64,000 nucleotides of DNA from Terriglobales bacterium (GTDB taxonomy: Bacteria > Acidobacteriota > Terriglobia > Terriglobales > Acidobacteriaceae), in NCBI GenBank assembly GCA_035624455.1, contig DASPRM010000156.1, positions 1 to 64,000 on the forward strand, given 5' to 3'. Position numbers and translations under genes: made by a program. Positions 7,840 through 16,707 of this stretch are shown here, in pieces. Below the pieces are notes generated by a model. That model ran no database searches and was not told where the DNA came from. It saw nothing but the letters and a program-made list of their open reading frames with translations. Every line of letters starts with the position of its first letter. Within the stretch, counting starts at the first letter, position 1.

Positions 7840-9000
7840 TTACGGTTCATCCTCCTCATTGAGTTCTGTGATGACCGGAGTTAGAGTGCCGAACAAGCCG
7901 TCGTTCTCGTCGTTAGGGCCGGCATTGAAGAAGAGAGTGTTGAATGGGCCCGCGCCCGGCGGAACTGGCGGGTTTCCACTGAGAGTACCGTTATTGTTGC
8001 CGAAGGCGATCGCCCAAAGGCCCGGAATGCTGAAGGAGGCGCCGTCTTCGTGGAGGATGTTTCCGCGAAAGTGTCCGGTGAAGGGACTGAAAGCGGCGAT
8101 ATTGCCGCCACCGTTCTGCCCGATCAGCAGACTGTGACTGAACTCGCCGAAGTCGCCGGGAGCCAGAGCAATACCCCAGGGTGCATTCAGCCACGGGCCA
8201 TGCTCTAAGCGCAGCAGCAGTTGTCCAGTGGTGCTGAAGACATCGACGAAGCCCAAGCCTGCCCCGCGTACCTCGTCCTCTTTGTCGTCATCTTGCTTTG
8301 CCCAGGCCACCACGATGTTCCGGCCCACGGCTTGCACATTGAAAGGCCCATAGCCTTTGGGCACGCGGTCATCCTCAAAAGCATCGCCGAAGAATTTCAC
8401 CTGGGTAAACTTGGTGTCATAGACTTCGATCTTGCCCGAGTGAAAATTGGCGGCGTAGAGATAGTGCTGTCCGTTGGCCTCAGCGAGAGTGAGACCCTTG
8501 TAAATGGCATTCTTTTTGGGGCCTACCACTTGAATGGCATTGGTGGGATCCACTGTAGGATTCCAGCCGGCGATGGTTCCGTTTTCGGTGGCGAAGAAGA
8601 AGACCCCCGGAACCGGCTTGCCGGCATTAGGTCCGGTCACCGCAATCCCTACCGGAAAATCAGGGGTGCCGTTGAATACAGTCCCAGTCGGGTTCGAGCC
8701 GGACGGTGGAATAGTGACTACGAGCTTGGAGATGGAGCCATCGTTCCCGTCAAACAGAGTTGAGACTCCAGCGTGATTATCCGCGACCCACCAGGTGCTG
8801 TTAGAGCTGCGCGTCAGACCCCAGGGATTGAACAGGTGGGGCTCAGTCTTGACTGGATTGCCTCCCGGCGGAGGTTGTGTGGGATTGGGATTTCCAATGA
8901 GATTAGTCTGCTGATAGTGCTGCGCCAGTGCGAGGCCCGGCAGCAATAGCAAAGCCAGGCCAAAAAGAGTGGCTGACGACCGTCGAATAGCGAACTTCAT
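7840..9000 (-). CDS. Secreted TIGR03118-family protein (copy 2)
   Basis: A 386-aa paralogue of the protein at 6375-7568. It shares the signal peptide type (TLFGLALLLLPGLALAQ), the HYQQTNLIGNPNP start of the mature part, YKGLTLAEANGQHYLYAANF and the C-terminal LWAIAFGNNNGTLSGNP block. Differences are mainly a shorter loop where copy 1 has an Asn/Gly-rich stretch. The start at 9000 (MKFAIRR) has AGGAGAACG upstream. The two copies remain intact and similar throughout, so both are probably functional, perhaps with different ligands. The family role is unknown. Confidence 0.85.
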   Translation of the reverse strand: MKFAIRRSSATLFGLALLLLPGLALAQHYQQTNLIGNPNPTQPPPGGNPVKTEPHLFNPWGLTRSSNSTWWVADNHAGVSTLFDGNDGSISKLVVTIPPSGSNPTGTVFNGTPDFPVGIAVTGPNAGKPVPGVFFFATENGTIAGWNPTVDPTNAIQVVGPKKNAIYKGLTLAEANGQHYLYAANFHSGKIEVYDTKFTQVKFFGDAFEDDRVPKGYGPFNVQAVGRNIVVAWAKQDDDKEDEVRGAGLGFVDVFSTTGQLLLRLEHGPWLNAPWGIALAPGDFGEFSHSLLIGQNGGGNIAAFSPFTGHFRGNILHEDGASFSIPGLWAIAFGNNNGTLSGNPPVPPGAGPFNTLFFNAGPNDENDGLFGTLTPVITELNEEDEP

Positions 9001-9413
9001 ACGTTCTCCTCTCACTGCTTTATGCAGGACACAAAGACTCATGGGTTAGGGGTGGATCTTGTCCTTCACGAAAATGAAGGCCTGTTCAGGGGAGGCAGAT
9101 CAAAACGTAAAGCATCGGCCGGAGATGGGTGTCATGCGGTCATCAGCAGTTCGTAAAAGTGCATGAACAATGCAAGCCGGTTGTAACAAGAAAATCTGAT
9201 CTGAATGCCGAATGCGGTGTGAGAGAAGCGTGGCAGTTAGGTTTTGCGGATGTGCGACGCACAGACCAGGAGGGTGTCGCGATGGCGGAGAAAGGCGCTC
9301 GTCACCTCCCGAGCGCAAATATGCCGATCTGGTGGCTGAAAAGGAGGCGGGCGACATGGCTCGCTGCTTTGAGCCATGCGCCCACCGAGGAGAGAAGCAG
9401 ATAAAACACTACT
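9001..9413. other. No gene seen
   Basis: About 410 bp between two minus-strand genes. No convincing frame, RNA or repeat; it should hold the promoter of the TIGR03118 copy 2 and the 3' end of the ferritin-like gene's transcript. Confidence 0.4.
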
Positions 9414-10661
9414 TCAGATGTTTTCCCGCCGAGCTTCATCGGCATCCTCCGCCAGATCACGCAGAAGGTCGAAGAACCTTTTGTCATGCTGTCCGATGAA
9501 AAGCCCATCGGTGATGAACGCGTTCAACGCCCCCATCGCCGCGCCCTTGGTTTGCGTCGGGCGAATGATCGAGCACACGGGGAACTTGTGGCTCAGAAAT
9601 GGGCAAGGCTCCGGCATGATGAGATTCGTCTGGAAGTCCTCCGAGTTAAGAAGATTGAGATTCGGGAAGGACAACCCATTGGTAGAGTCAGTCAGAGGAG
9701 CCAGAGGATCGGCGACGGCGTTGCCTGCCTTATCGTGCCAGGTCTGGAAGTGTGCGGTCTCGGTTGGACCGATGCTGAGCAGAATGCGCAACACCTCCAG
9801 GCTGGTCACCCGTTGTGCCAGACTCGGATAGAGACTGGTGCCACCCTGCTCGATAAATCCAAAGTGGAAACCGGCAGTGTTGGCGATGGCCTGGATGTGA
9901 TCTGTGGGAGTGGTATCGGCGTTGGACCGCGGAATTGCCGGAAGTCCATTGGGAAACTTCGTCTTGTCAAACAGATCCTTGACGGCTTGTTGAAATACAA
10001 ATCCGGGGTCGAGGTCAGGATTCTCGTCGCGGCTCCGATAACGCGTGTACCAGCTGGTATCGACCGTGAGGTTCATCAGGTTGGTGAGCCTGCCGAACTT
10101 TTTCCCGTTGATGGTGACGAATTGATTTGCGCCATCCGCTGTGCTGCTGGGCAGAGTGCGGAATTGGTCGAGATTGACAGTATCCGCGCCCTTTGAGGCC
10201 AGATATGCGTTGATAAATGTGAAATGGCTGATCTCATCCTCGGTGTTGTCGTGGATGTACTGCGGCATATCCTCATCTAAGTTCCCGAGGGCCGAGGTGT
10301 AGGGCGTATTGCCGCCAGTCGGGAGTCCTGGCAATTCGTTCTCAGGATCGCCATTGGGCTGGGTTTGTGAGCCTCCGAGTTCGGCGTACTGCAGCCACAA
10401 GTCGCTCTCGATAATCTCCGCCGCGGCGAGAAAACGAAGAATGGCGGCATCGCCCTTGGTGAGACTGCCACTCTTCTCCTCCGCGGCGCTAAGGTGGGCT
10501 GGCCACAGTGCAGCGGCTGAGATGGTGGCGGCGGTCGCTCCCATACCTTTAAGCATGGAGCGGCGCTCCATGACTCGATACCAAAGGGAATCGAACTGTT
10601 TTCCTATCGGAGACGAGGGTGTGTCGGCGGCCAAAGGGGGAGTGGAATCTTCTTTTTTCAT
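9414..10661 (-). CDS. Tat-exported ferritin-like domain protein
   Basis: A 415-aa protein with a twin-arginine export signal (ERRSMLKGMGATAATISAAAL) about 30 residues in, followed by a ferritin-like four-helix domain. Candidate di-iron ligands are in the helices FLAAAEIIESDLWLQY, DNTEDEISHFTFINAYL and IGPTETAHFQTWHDKAG, i.e. the Glu and ExxH pattern expected of this fold. Export through Tat fits a folded, metal-loaded protein in the periplasm. The start has AGGAG nine bases upstream. The activity (iron storage, oxidase, or structural) cannot be inferred. It lies upstream of, and on the same strand as, the TIGR03118 genes but 400 bp away, so it is probably a separate unit. Confidence 0.8.
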   Translation of the reverse strand: MKKEDSTPPLAADTPSSPIGKQFDSLWYRVMERRSMLKGMGATAATISAAALWPAHLSAAEEKSGSLTKGDAAILRFLAAAEIIESDLWLQYAELGGSQTQPNGDPENELPGLPTGGNTPYTSALGNLDEDMPQYIHDNTEDEISHFTFINAYLASKGADTVNLDQFRTLPSSTADGANQFVTINGKKFGRLTNLMNLTVDTSWYTRYRSRDENPDLDPGFVFQQAVKDLFDKTKFPNGLPAIPRSNADTTPTDHIQAIANTAGFHFGFIEQGGTSLYPSLAQRVTSLEVLRILLSIGPTETAHFQTWHDKAGNAVADPLAPLTDSTNGLSFPNLNLLNSEDFQTNLIMPEPCPFLSHKFPVCSIIRPTQTKGAAMGALNAFITDGLFIGQHDKRFFDLLRDLAEDADEARRENI

Positions 10662-10986
10662 CGGCTTAGTCTCCTGCGTTGATCAGAAGAATCGTGATCC
10701 GGGAAAGGACGGCGATTCATGTAATTGGCAGCGTAGGCGGGTCGTTGGTCGCAGCTTGTCATCGGAGCGCAATGGATTTGTAAAATGTTTTGTTGTTCTT
10801 CTGAAATGGGGAAGGAATACGCGGCGGCTTGACTGGCCGGCGGCGGCGGTATAGGTTTCTGAACACATCGGCTCCCCACGGGTCCCACGTCTCCCCGCAA
10901 TTTCTGGAGTAGGCGCATGAAGAGAGTTTCTCTTCCTGTCTCATTCCGGAGCCAAGCAACCACTCCCGCCTTCGACGGAGGTTCTT
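10662..10986. other. Divergent intergenic region
   Basis: It separates the ferritin-like gene (minus) from the gene at 10987 (plus). A weak promoter-like pair TTGACT (10829-10834) and TATAGG (10850-10855) has only a 15-base spacer. Nothing else is recognisable. Confidence 0.3.
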
Positions 10987-11892
10987 ATGCATGCCAGCAG
11001 AGCGCACATCGAAAAATACGTCGACCCCGCACAAAGAATTCGGGCGATTCAGAAAGGCGAGCCCGTTCCCAAGAGAGTCATCGAGGAGATCGCTTCGCGT
11101 TGGACACAGGAGGTGACCAGGAAATTCGAGGCGCGAAAAGCGCTCCGGTCAGAAGACCGGAAGTATCGCGAGAAATTGACGGCCAAGTTGCACGACATTC
11201 TGGGTAAGGACAAAGAGGTTGTGGATGCGCAAAAAGGATTGCGCGCGATGGCCACTCGTCTAGCGGAGCGCAAACCGAAGCCCCCGCACGGAATTCAGAT
11301 TCAGCCGCAGATCCTGGGGGGCTCAGTGCTATCGGTGTTCGCGCCGCCTTACGACACGATCTGGGCACAAAATCTTGGCGACTCGACAGTCAATCAGTCG
11401 GCGGAAGATGATCTGGGGGGAACCTTCGGCTTTAATGTACAAGCCGACGGGAGCGCCTACGCCGCGGCTGCCATTGGAACCTTCTGCCGTCCTGTTTCCA
11501 ACAATCCTATTGGGCACTTTCGGCCGTTCATGCGTTGCAGCTATAGCTATGTGGACAGCGCCTGGTACGCCTCGACTGCGCACAACGATGGCTATCTGCA
11601 CGCCCGGGTGGTCAGCATGGACTCGAAGTTCAACATCGTGAAGTGGCCGCCCGACGACTCCTCCTTCCAATTGTGGAGCGATGGCGTGAGCGTCTGGGAC
11701 GACACCCACAGCGTGGACGTAGAGGACGATTGGCCAGGCCAACTGGATGTGCAATTCGAACTGGCGCCCGATCATGTTTACCTGCTCTGGTGCTGGTGCG
11801 AGTGTTCGCTGGATGATGGGAGCGCAAGCATCGCCAGATCCAATATGAGCGTAAGGGCGCCATTCATGGTGGTGCAGGAAACGAACGCCTAG
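10987..11892 (+). CDS. Hypothetical protein (301 aa)
   Basis: Not recognised. The first about 95 residues are highly charged and helical (EKYVDPAQRIRAIQKG, ARKALRSEDRKYREKL), and the rest is rich in Trp, Ser, Asp and Gly with likely beta-strands (GTFGFNVQADGSAYAAAAIG, SFQLWSDGVSVWDDTHSV) and a Cys/Trp cluster LLWCWCECSLDD. No signal peptide or membrane segment is evident. The ATG at 10987 follows GGAGG with good spacing. The C-terminal half looks like a lectin- or jelly-roll-like domain, which is a guess. It is monocistronic, with a palindromic repeat downstream. Confidence 0.65.
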   Translation: MHASRAHIEKYVDPAQRIRAIQKGEPVPKRVIEEIASRWTQEVTRKFEARKALRSEDRKYREKLTAKLHDILGKDKEVVDAQKGLRAMATRLAERKPKPPHGIQIQPQILGGSVLSVFAPPYDTIWAQNLGDSTVNQSAEDDLGGTFGFNVQADGSAYAAAAIGTFCRPVSNNPIGHFRPFMRCSYSYVDSAWYASTAHNDGYLHARVVSMDSKFNIVKWPPDDSSFQLWSDGVSVWDDTHSVDVEDDWPGQLDVQFELAPDHVYLLWCWCECSLDDGSASIARSNMSVRAPFMVVQETNA

Positions 11893-11952
11893 ATAACAAG
11901 ACCCTGGTTTCTTTCGCAAGCGTGAATGGCAGCCTCTATGCAGAAGTGAAGC

Positions 11953-11989
11953 TACCCCACTCAAGCCAAGAACAGGCTTGAGTGGGGTA
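11953..11989. repeat. Palindromic repeat, CCCAC..GTGGG type (copy A)
   Basis: A perfect 15-bp stem, TACCCCACTCAAGCC (11953-11967) with GGCTTGAGTGGGGTA (11975-11989), 7-base loop AAGAACA, followed by CCC. It belongs with the palindromes at 19184-19270, 19865-19906 and 21402-21442. It may also end transcription of the gene at 10987. Confidence 0.7.
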
Positions 11990-12181
11990 CCCATCATTGG
12001 AAGAGGCAAGGCCTGGGCCACCTCGGAAGCATGAAACGAATCTGCCCCGATTCCGCGGGCGCTTTCATTCCCACAGGTTTCAAAAATATGCGAGATCTCG
12101 CGCACCCGGGAGGACAATCTGCGTCTAAAAGGGAAGTTCGAATTGCCAGTCTTTGGCTTGAGCGCATGCATAGGAGACGCC

Positions 12182-13261
12182 ATGCAGATTCGTGCCGTGT
12201 GGGTTAGCTGCGTTCTGGCAGGTACTTTGCTACAGGCAGCGCAAGAACCCACGCCGAAATCGGCGCCCTCAGTCGAGCGGAGAGACGGCCAGCATGACTG
12301 GGATACGTTCTTTGGAACCTGGAAGATGCATTTGCGAAAACGCCTACATCCGCTCACCGGATCCGACCAGTGGGTGGAATTTGAAGCGCACGATAGCACG
12401 CGAAAAGTCTGGGGCGGGCGCGCCAATCTGGATGAACTCGAGGCTGATGGCCCGAATGGACATATCGAGGGACTTACACTGCGGCTCTACAACCCGCGCA
12501 GTCATCAGTGGAGTATCCACTGGGCAAATAGTGCAGACCCAACGCCGGAAAATCCCGTAATCGGTGAATTCAAGGACGGGCGGGGTGAGTTCTACGATCA
12601 GGAGATGTTCAATGGACGGAGCATCTTTGTCCGATTCCTCTGGACCAACGTAAGCGAAACGTCGGGCGATTTCGAGCAATCGTTCTCCGAAGACGGTGGT
12701 AAGACTTGGGAACCGAACTGGGTCACGACGATGGAGCGCGAGCCTGCCGGGCGCGCGAACGTCCCACCAAACCCCGACAATCACGATGGCCAGCACGACT
12801 TTGATTTCGAATTCGGGCGTTGGAAGGTGCACTTGAAACGGCTTGCGCATCCTCTCAGGGGACCACCGCAATGGCAGGAGTACAACGGCACCATCGCTGT
12901 CAGCAAGTTGTGGAACGGACGTGCCAATATTGTTGAGTTCGAAGCGAGAAATGATACAAGTGAGATTGAAGGCCTCAGTCTGCGCTTATTCGATCCGCAC
13001 ACGCGCCAGTGGAGCATTTGGTGGGCGAATGCTGCGGATGGAACGCTGGATTCTTCTCCCGTAGCAGGCGGGTTTGCGAACGGCCGGGGCGAGTTCTATG
13101 GCTCCGTAAAATACACAGGCCGATGGATTCTGGTTCGGTTCCTCTTTTCCGGCATCGGGACAAAGACCGTGCACGGGGAGCAGGCATACTCGATGGATGG
13201 AGGAAAAACCTGGGAGCCGAACTGGGCTGAAGACCTTTCTCGCGAAGAGGTCAATCCGTGA
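12182..13261 (+). CDS. Secreted protein with tandem-duplicated DUF1579-like domain
   Basis: A 359-aa exported protein made of two copies of one domain. The signal peptide is VWVSCVLAGTLLQAAQ. Copy 1 begins at DGQHDWDTFFGTWKMHL and copy 2 at DGQHDFDFEFGRWKVHL; each then shows HPL-G--QW-E, GRAN--E-EA, IEGL-LRL--P--RQWSI-WAN, GRGEFY and DGGKTWEPNW. The repetition is about 150 residues long and covers nearly the whole mature protein. Resemblance to DUF1579-type lipocalin-like proteins is by pattern only; no catalytic residues are apparent. The start at 12182 has AGGAG upstream, while an earlier TTG in frame lacks it. It stands alone, followed by a repeat. Confidence 0.75.
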   Translation: MQIRAVWVSCVLAGTLLQAAQEPTPKSAPSVERRDGQHDWDTFFGTWKMHLRKRLHPLTGSDQWVEFEAHDSTRKVWGGRANLDELEADGPNGHIEGLTLRLYNPRSHQWSIHWANSADPTPENPVIGEFKDGRGEFYDQEMFNGRSIFVRFLWTNVSETSGDFEQSFSEDGGKTWEPNWVTTMEREPAGRANVPPNPDNHDGQHDFDFEFGRWKVHLKRLAHPLRGPPQWQEYNGTIAVSKLWNGRANIVEFEARNDTSEIEGLSLRLFDPHTRQWSIWWANAADGTLDSSPVAGGFANGRGEFYGSVKYTGRWILVRFLFSGIGTKTVHGEQAYSMDGGKTWEPNWAEDLSREEVNP

Positions 13262-13303
13262 GGGGAGATTTCCCCACTGAAGCCTTTTGGGGCAGAGCTG
13301 ATA

Positions 13304-13385
13304 ATCCCGCCCTTCGCCAAAAGCGAGCGAGGATTCTCAGAGAAAACCCCGCCCAAGCTGCGCTTGAACGGGGGCACCCTCAGGA
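13304..13385. repeat. Repeat-rich segment with GGGGCACCCTC motif (copy E)
   Basis: It contains CCCGCCCTTCGCCAAAAGCG and, 60 bases on, GGGGGCACCCTCAGG, the same end motif as the palindromic repeats at 19.2, 19.9 and 21.4 kb. The inverted arms are degraded here. Confidence 0.45.
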
Positions 13386-13424
13386 TCATTGCAAGGTATG
13401 AACCCAGCAGTCACGCCGACAAGG

Positions 13425-14123
13425 TTACGCGGAAATCAGCGACTCCAGTGCGTCCCGGTTAGGAATCACTAAAGTCGCGCCGTTCTGTTGGATGAGGCGG
13501 CGGCGCTTGAAGCCGCCCAGCACGCGAGTGACAGTCTCGCGGGATGTGCCGATCATCTGCCCGATTTCTTCGTGCGTGAGAGTGAACTTCATGCGGCCGG
13601 GATTGCGCGCTTCTTCGTTCTGATCCAGCCAGTCCACCAGGAGGCGGGCCAGTTTTTCCGTGGCTGATTCGGAGAGCACGAGGTGGCGGATCTCGCGGCA
13701 GGTGGCGTCATAGTCTCGGCTGAGCTGCTGGGCTACCCATAGCGGCAGTTCGCGGTGGACACGCATCAGGCGCTGGAGATCTGCCTGGCGGATGAAGCTG
13801 ACTTCGCACGGTCCTTGGGTTTCGGCGGTGGCCTCGTAACCGCGCGCGGAGACGGCGGCCGATACTCCCAGCAGCTCCCCGGGCTCGGCGATCCGCAGAA
13901 TCAAAACTTTACCGTCGCTTCCGCTGACCGAGAGCTTCACTCGGCCCCGGCGGACGATGAAGATGCCCCGAGGCGCCTGTTCTTCCACGAACAAGACAGC
14001 TCCCGAGGGATAGGTGGTAGTAAACGCCACCTCGTCCAAGGCTTGGGATATTTCCGACGGCAACTCGGGGAACATCTGTCCGGATTGAGGAACAGCGTTA
14101 ACTTTGATTGCATGTGCGGCCAT
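13425..14123 (-). CDS. Crp/Fnr-family transcription regulator
   Basis: A 232-aa regulator with an N-terminal cyclic-nucleotide-binding-type beta-roll (SGAVLFVEEQAPRGIFIVRRG, LRIAEPGELLGVSA), a long dimer helix, and a C-terminal winged helix with recognition motif MIGTSRETVTRVLGGFKRR. The SRETVTR segment is like that of Crp, which binds TGTGA half-sites. The N-terminal region lacks the Cys cluster of Fnr, so it is not an Fnr-type oxygen sensor. The start at 14123 has GGGAGGTGG upstream. A TGTGA-N6-TCAC site at 14303 in its own upstream region suggests autoregulation. The effector (cAMP or other) is unknown. Confidence 0.9.
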   Translation of the reverse strand: MAAHAIKVNAVPQSGQMFPELPSEISQALDEVAFTTTYPSGAVLFVEEQAPRGIFIVRRGRVKLSVSGSDGKVLILRIAEPGELLGVSAAVSARGYEATAETQGPCEVSFIRQADLQRLMRVHRELPLWVAQQLSRDYDATCREIRHLVLSESATEKLARLLVDWLDQNEEARNPGRMKFTLTHEEIGQMIGTSRETVTRVLGGFKRRRLIQQNGATLVIPNRDALESLISA

Positions 14124-14302
14124 CTGCCACCTCCCACTGGAGATAAGGCAGGTGGGTGGCCATTCGCGCGGAAGTCAGCTGCGGGCATACTGTTTTGGGC
14201 AACTGCAAGAAAACAAGAGGGCTGTTGGACGTCGAGGAAAAAAGCGGGCTGAGGAAAGCAAGGTACACCCGACTCTGGGCTGCGCGAAATCGCACAAAGC
14301 TG

Positions 14303-14318
14303 TGTGATCTCAATCACT
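14303..14318. promoter_or_regulatory. Crp-type binding site
   Basis: TGTGA-TCTCAA-TCACT, one mismatch from the classical TGTGA-N6-TCACA. It lies 180 bp upstream of the crp-like start and between it and the hybrid kinase, whose stop is at 14387. Confidence 0.5.
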
Positions 14319-14386
14319 GGCCGGATGGCCACATGGCAACTGTCCGGGGTAACGCCGGACGGATGGGGGAGCGAGGGCCAGTCCTT

Positions 14387-16375
14387 TCAAGCAAGGGCGC
14401 CGTTGATGGCTTTCAGCAGGGCAGTGCGGGTAAAGGGTTTTTCCAGCAGAGTGTTGCCATGAAGGGAATCATGCTCTCCCAGCAGCTCTCCGGTGTACCC
14501 GGACATGTACACCACCTTCATGTCGGGGTGAGAGTCGCTGAGCCGCAGCACCAGCTCCGGACCACTCAGGCCACGCATGACAACGTCGGTGAGCACCAGG
14601 TCGATGTGCTGGTGGTGGGAAGCGAGAAGGCCCATGGCAGCGCGACCGTCCCCCGCTTCGAGCACGGTGTAGCCCTGGTCAGCGAGCGTTTGGCGGGTCA
14701 GCATGCGCATCATGTCATCGTCTTCGACCAGGAGGATAGTGACTCCATCGCCTTTGGGTAGGGCAACCTCGGCCTCGGCTTCCTCCGCGGCACTGATTCT
14801 GTGCTCCGCGGAGGGCAAGTACATGCGGAAAGTGGTGCCGCGTCCCGGTTCGCTGTATACCCAGATGTAGCCACCACTCTGTTGCACGATGCCATAGACG
14901 GTTGCCAGTCCGAGACCGGTGCCCTTGCCGGTTTCCTTGGTGGTGAAGAAGGGCTCGAAGATGTGAGCCAGCGTTTCCTCGTCCATTCCTGTCCCGGTGT
15001 CGCTGACGGCAAGCATTATGTACTTGCCAGGCTTTAAAGGCGGATGCTGGCAAGTGAAAGCCTCGTCGAAGTCCATGACAGCGGTTTCAAGGATTAGCTT
15101 GCCACCGCGCGGCATAGCATCGCGCGCATTCACCGCCAGGTTGAGAACGATTTGGTCGATCTGGCCGGGATCAGCTTCTATCAACGCCGATTCAGATCTG
15201 GGCACGATAAGGATTTCAACATCATCGCCCATCAGGGGACGAAGCAGCTTGTTAACCTCCCGCAAGCGTTCATTCAGATCGAGGACCCTTGGCCTTATGG
15301 TCTGTTTGCGGCTGAAAGTAAGCAGCTGACGCGTCAAAGAGGCGCCGCGTTGGGCAGCTCTCTTGATGGTTTCCACGTACTGCGCCGGGGGACTGGCCGC
15401 CTCGATGCGGTCGCGCAGGAATTCGGTGCAGGCGGTGATGATGCCAAGAATGTTGTTGAAGTCATGAGCCACTCCCCCGGCCAGCCGGCCCACGGCTTCC
15501 ATTTTTTGTGCCTGGCGAAATTGATCCTCCACGCGCTTCTGTTGAGTGATATCACGCGCAATTACGGAGGCGCCGAGAATCGTGCCGTGCGAGTCACGAA
15601 GAGGAGATACGGAAATGAAGACGTCCAAATGACGTCCGTCCTTGGCTACGCGTATGGATTCGAAGTGCTCGACCGATTCTCCCCGGCGCATTCTCTCCAG
15701 AATATCGAGCATCTCATTCGCACGGTCCTTGGGAGCGAGCATGGTGATGGACTTGCCGATTACTTCCTCGGCGGTATAGCCATAGGTGCGCTCAGCCCCC
15801 TTGTTCCAATGGGTGATGTTGCCGTTGAGGTCCTTGGCGATGATGGCGTCCTCGGAGGAGTCCATGATCAGAGCCAGCCGTGAGGTCGCCTGCGTAGCCC
15901 GGAGATCGAGCTCTTCATTGAGTCGGCGCAGTTCGTCTTCAATTTTGCGGCGATCGCTGATGTCACGGATGGCGCTCAGCACGATCATGCCCTGGTCGGT
16001 GGGCACCGGGCTGAGGCTGATCTCGACGGGAAACTCCGAGCCGCCGCGGTGGCGTCCATAGAGATCGAGACCGGCTCCCATGCGGCGCGCTTTTGGTTGC
16101 TGTGCAAAATTGCCGCGATGCTGATGATGCTGCTGCCGATAGCGATCGGGAACCAACAGCTCGACGGTTTGGCCAATCAGTTCTTCCCGGGGATAACCGA
16201 ATAACTGCTCGGTTTGAGAATTGACCTGGATGATGATTCCTTGTTGATCCACCGCGACCGTGGCGTCGGGGAAGGCTTCCAGCAGCGCGGAAGAGAGCAG
16301 GATACCAGTCGGCAGGCCGCCGTACTCGGGCGCAAGTTCGGGTTCCTTACGTTGAGCGGAAGGGTTCCGAGGCAT
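14387..16375 (-). CDS. PAS-PAS hybrid histidine kinase with receiver domain
   Basis: A 662-aa soluble hybrid sensor kinase. Domains: PAS1 about residues 28-145 (TVAVDQQGIIIQVNSQTEQL), PAS2 about 165-285 (DAIIAKDLNGNITHWNKGAE), dimerisation/phosphoacceptor HDFNN with His304, HATPase with N box LNLAVNARDA, G1 DTGTGMD and G2 GKGTGLGL, and a C-terminal receiver with acidic EDDD and phospho-Asp about residue 597 (LVLTDVVM) plus the conserved KPF. No membrane segments, so it senses a cytosolic signal. No response regulator with a DNA-binding domain is adjacent; phosphotransfer probably goes through a partner elsewhere. Start ATG at 16375 has no strong ribosome site. Confidence 0.9.
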   Translation of the reverse strand: MPRNPSAQRKEPELAPEYGGLPTGILLSSALLEAFPDATVAVDQQGIIIQVNSQTEQLFGYPREELIGQTVELLVPDRYRQQHHQHRGNFAQQPKARRMGAGLDLYGRHRGGSEFPVEISLSPVPTDQGMIVLSAIRDISDRRKIEDELRRLNEELDLRATQATSRLALIMDSSEDAIIAKDLNGNITHWNKGAERTYGYTAEEVIGKSITMLAPKDRANEMLDILERMRRGESVEHFESIRVAKDGRHLDVFISVSPLRDSHGTILGASVIARDITQQKRVEDQFRQAQKMEAVGRLAGGVAHDFNNILGIITACTEFLRDRIEAASPPAQYVETIKRAAQRGASLTRQLLTFSRKQTIRPRVLDLNERLREVNKLLRPLMGDDVEILIVPRSESALIEADPGQIDQIVLNLAVNARDAMPRGGKLILETAVMDFDEAFTCQHPPLKPGKYIMLAVSDTGTGMDEETLAHIFEPFFTTKETGKGTGLGLATVYGIVQQSGGYIWVYSEPGRGTTFRMYLPSAEHRISAAEEAEAEVALPKGDGVTILLVEDDDMMRMLTRQTLADQGYTVLEAGDGRAAMGLLASHHQHIDLVLTDVVMRGLSGPELVLRLSDSHPDMKVVYMSGYTGELLGEHDSLHGNTLLEKPFTRTALLKAINGALA

Positions 16376-16707
16376 AACGCACGCACCTGATCTTGCGGGA
16401 ATCCTTACTATAGTCGAAAGGGACGAGAGAGGGAAATCGGCGCGGCAAAGTTCCGTTTTCTGGAAATTCGGGTTTTGGGGGCCGTCGAGGCTGCACCTCG
16501 ACTGGCAGCTAAGAGGGAGGGAAGCAGCGACAGATGTTCTGGAGTAGGGTTCTTCGATTCAGCCGCCTCGGGGTGCTAGGGAAACGTCCGTCCACTAGCT
16601 GTATAGGGGAGGTCGAGCCTCCGAATTTTCCGTGAGCGGCCACGGGGAGGGGGTGATATTGTGCTCCTGAACCTATATGCCTGGGGGGGGTGAATGGAGG
16701 AACCAAT
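16376..16707. other. Divergent intergenic region
   Basis: Holds the promoters of the hybrid kinase (a TATAGT element on the minus strand about 30 bp upstream of its start) and of the Cys-rich gene at 16708. A short inverted repeat GTCGAGG-CTGCA-CCTCGAC occurs around 16484-16502. No gene seen. Confidence 0.35.
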
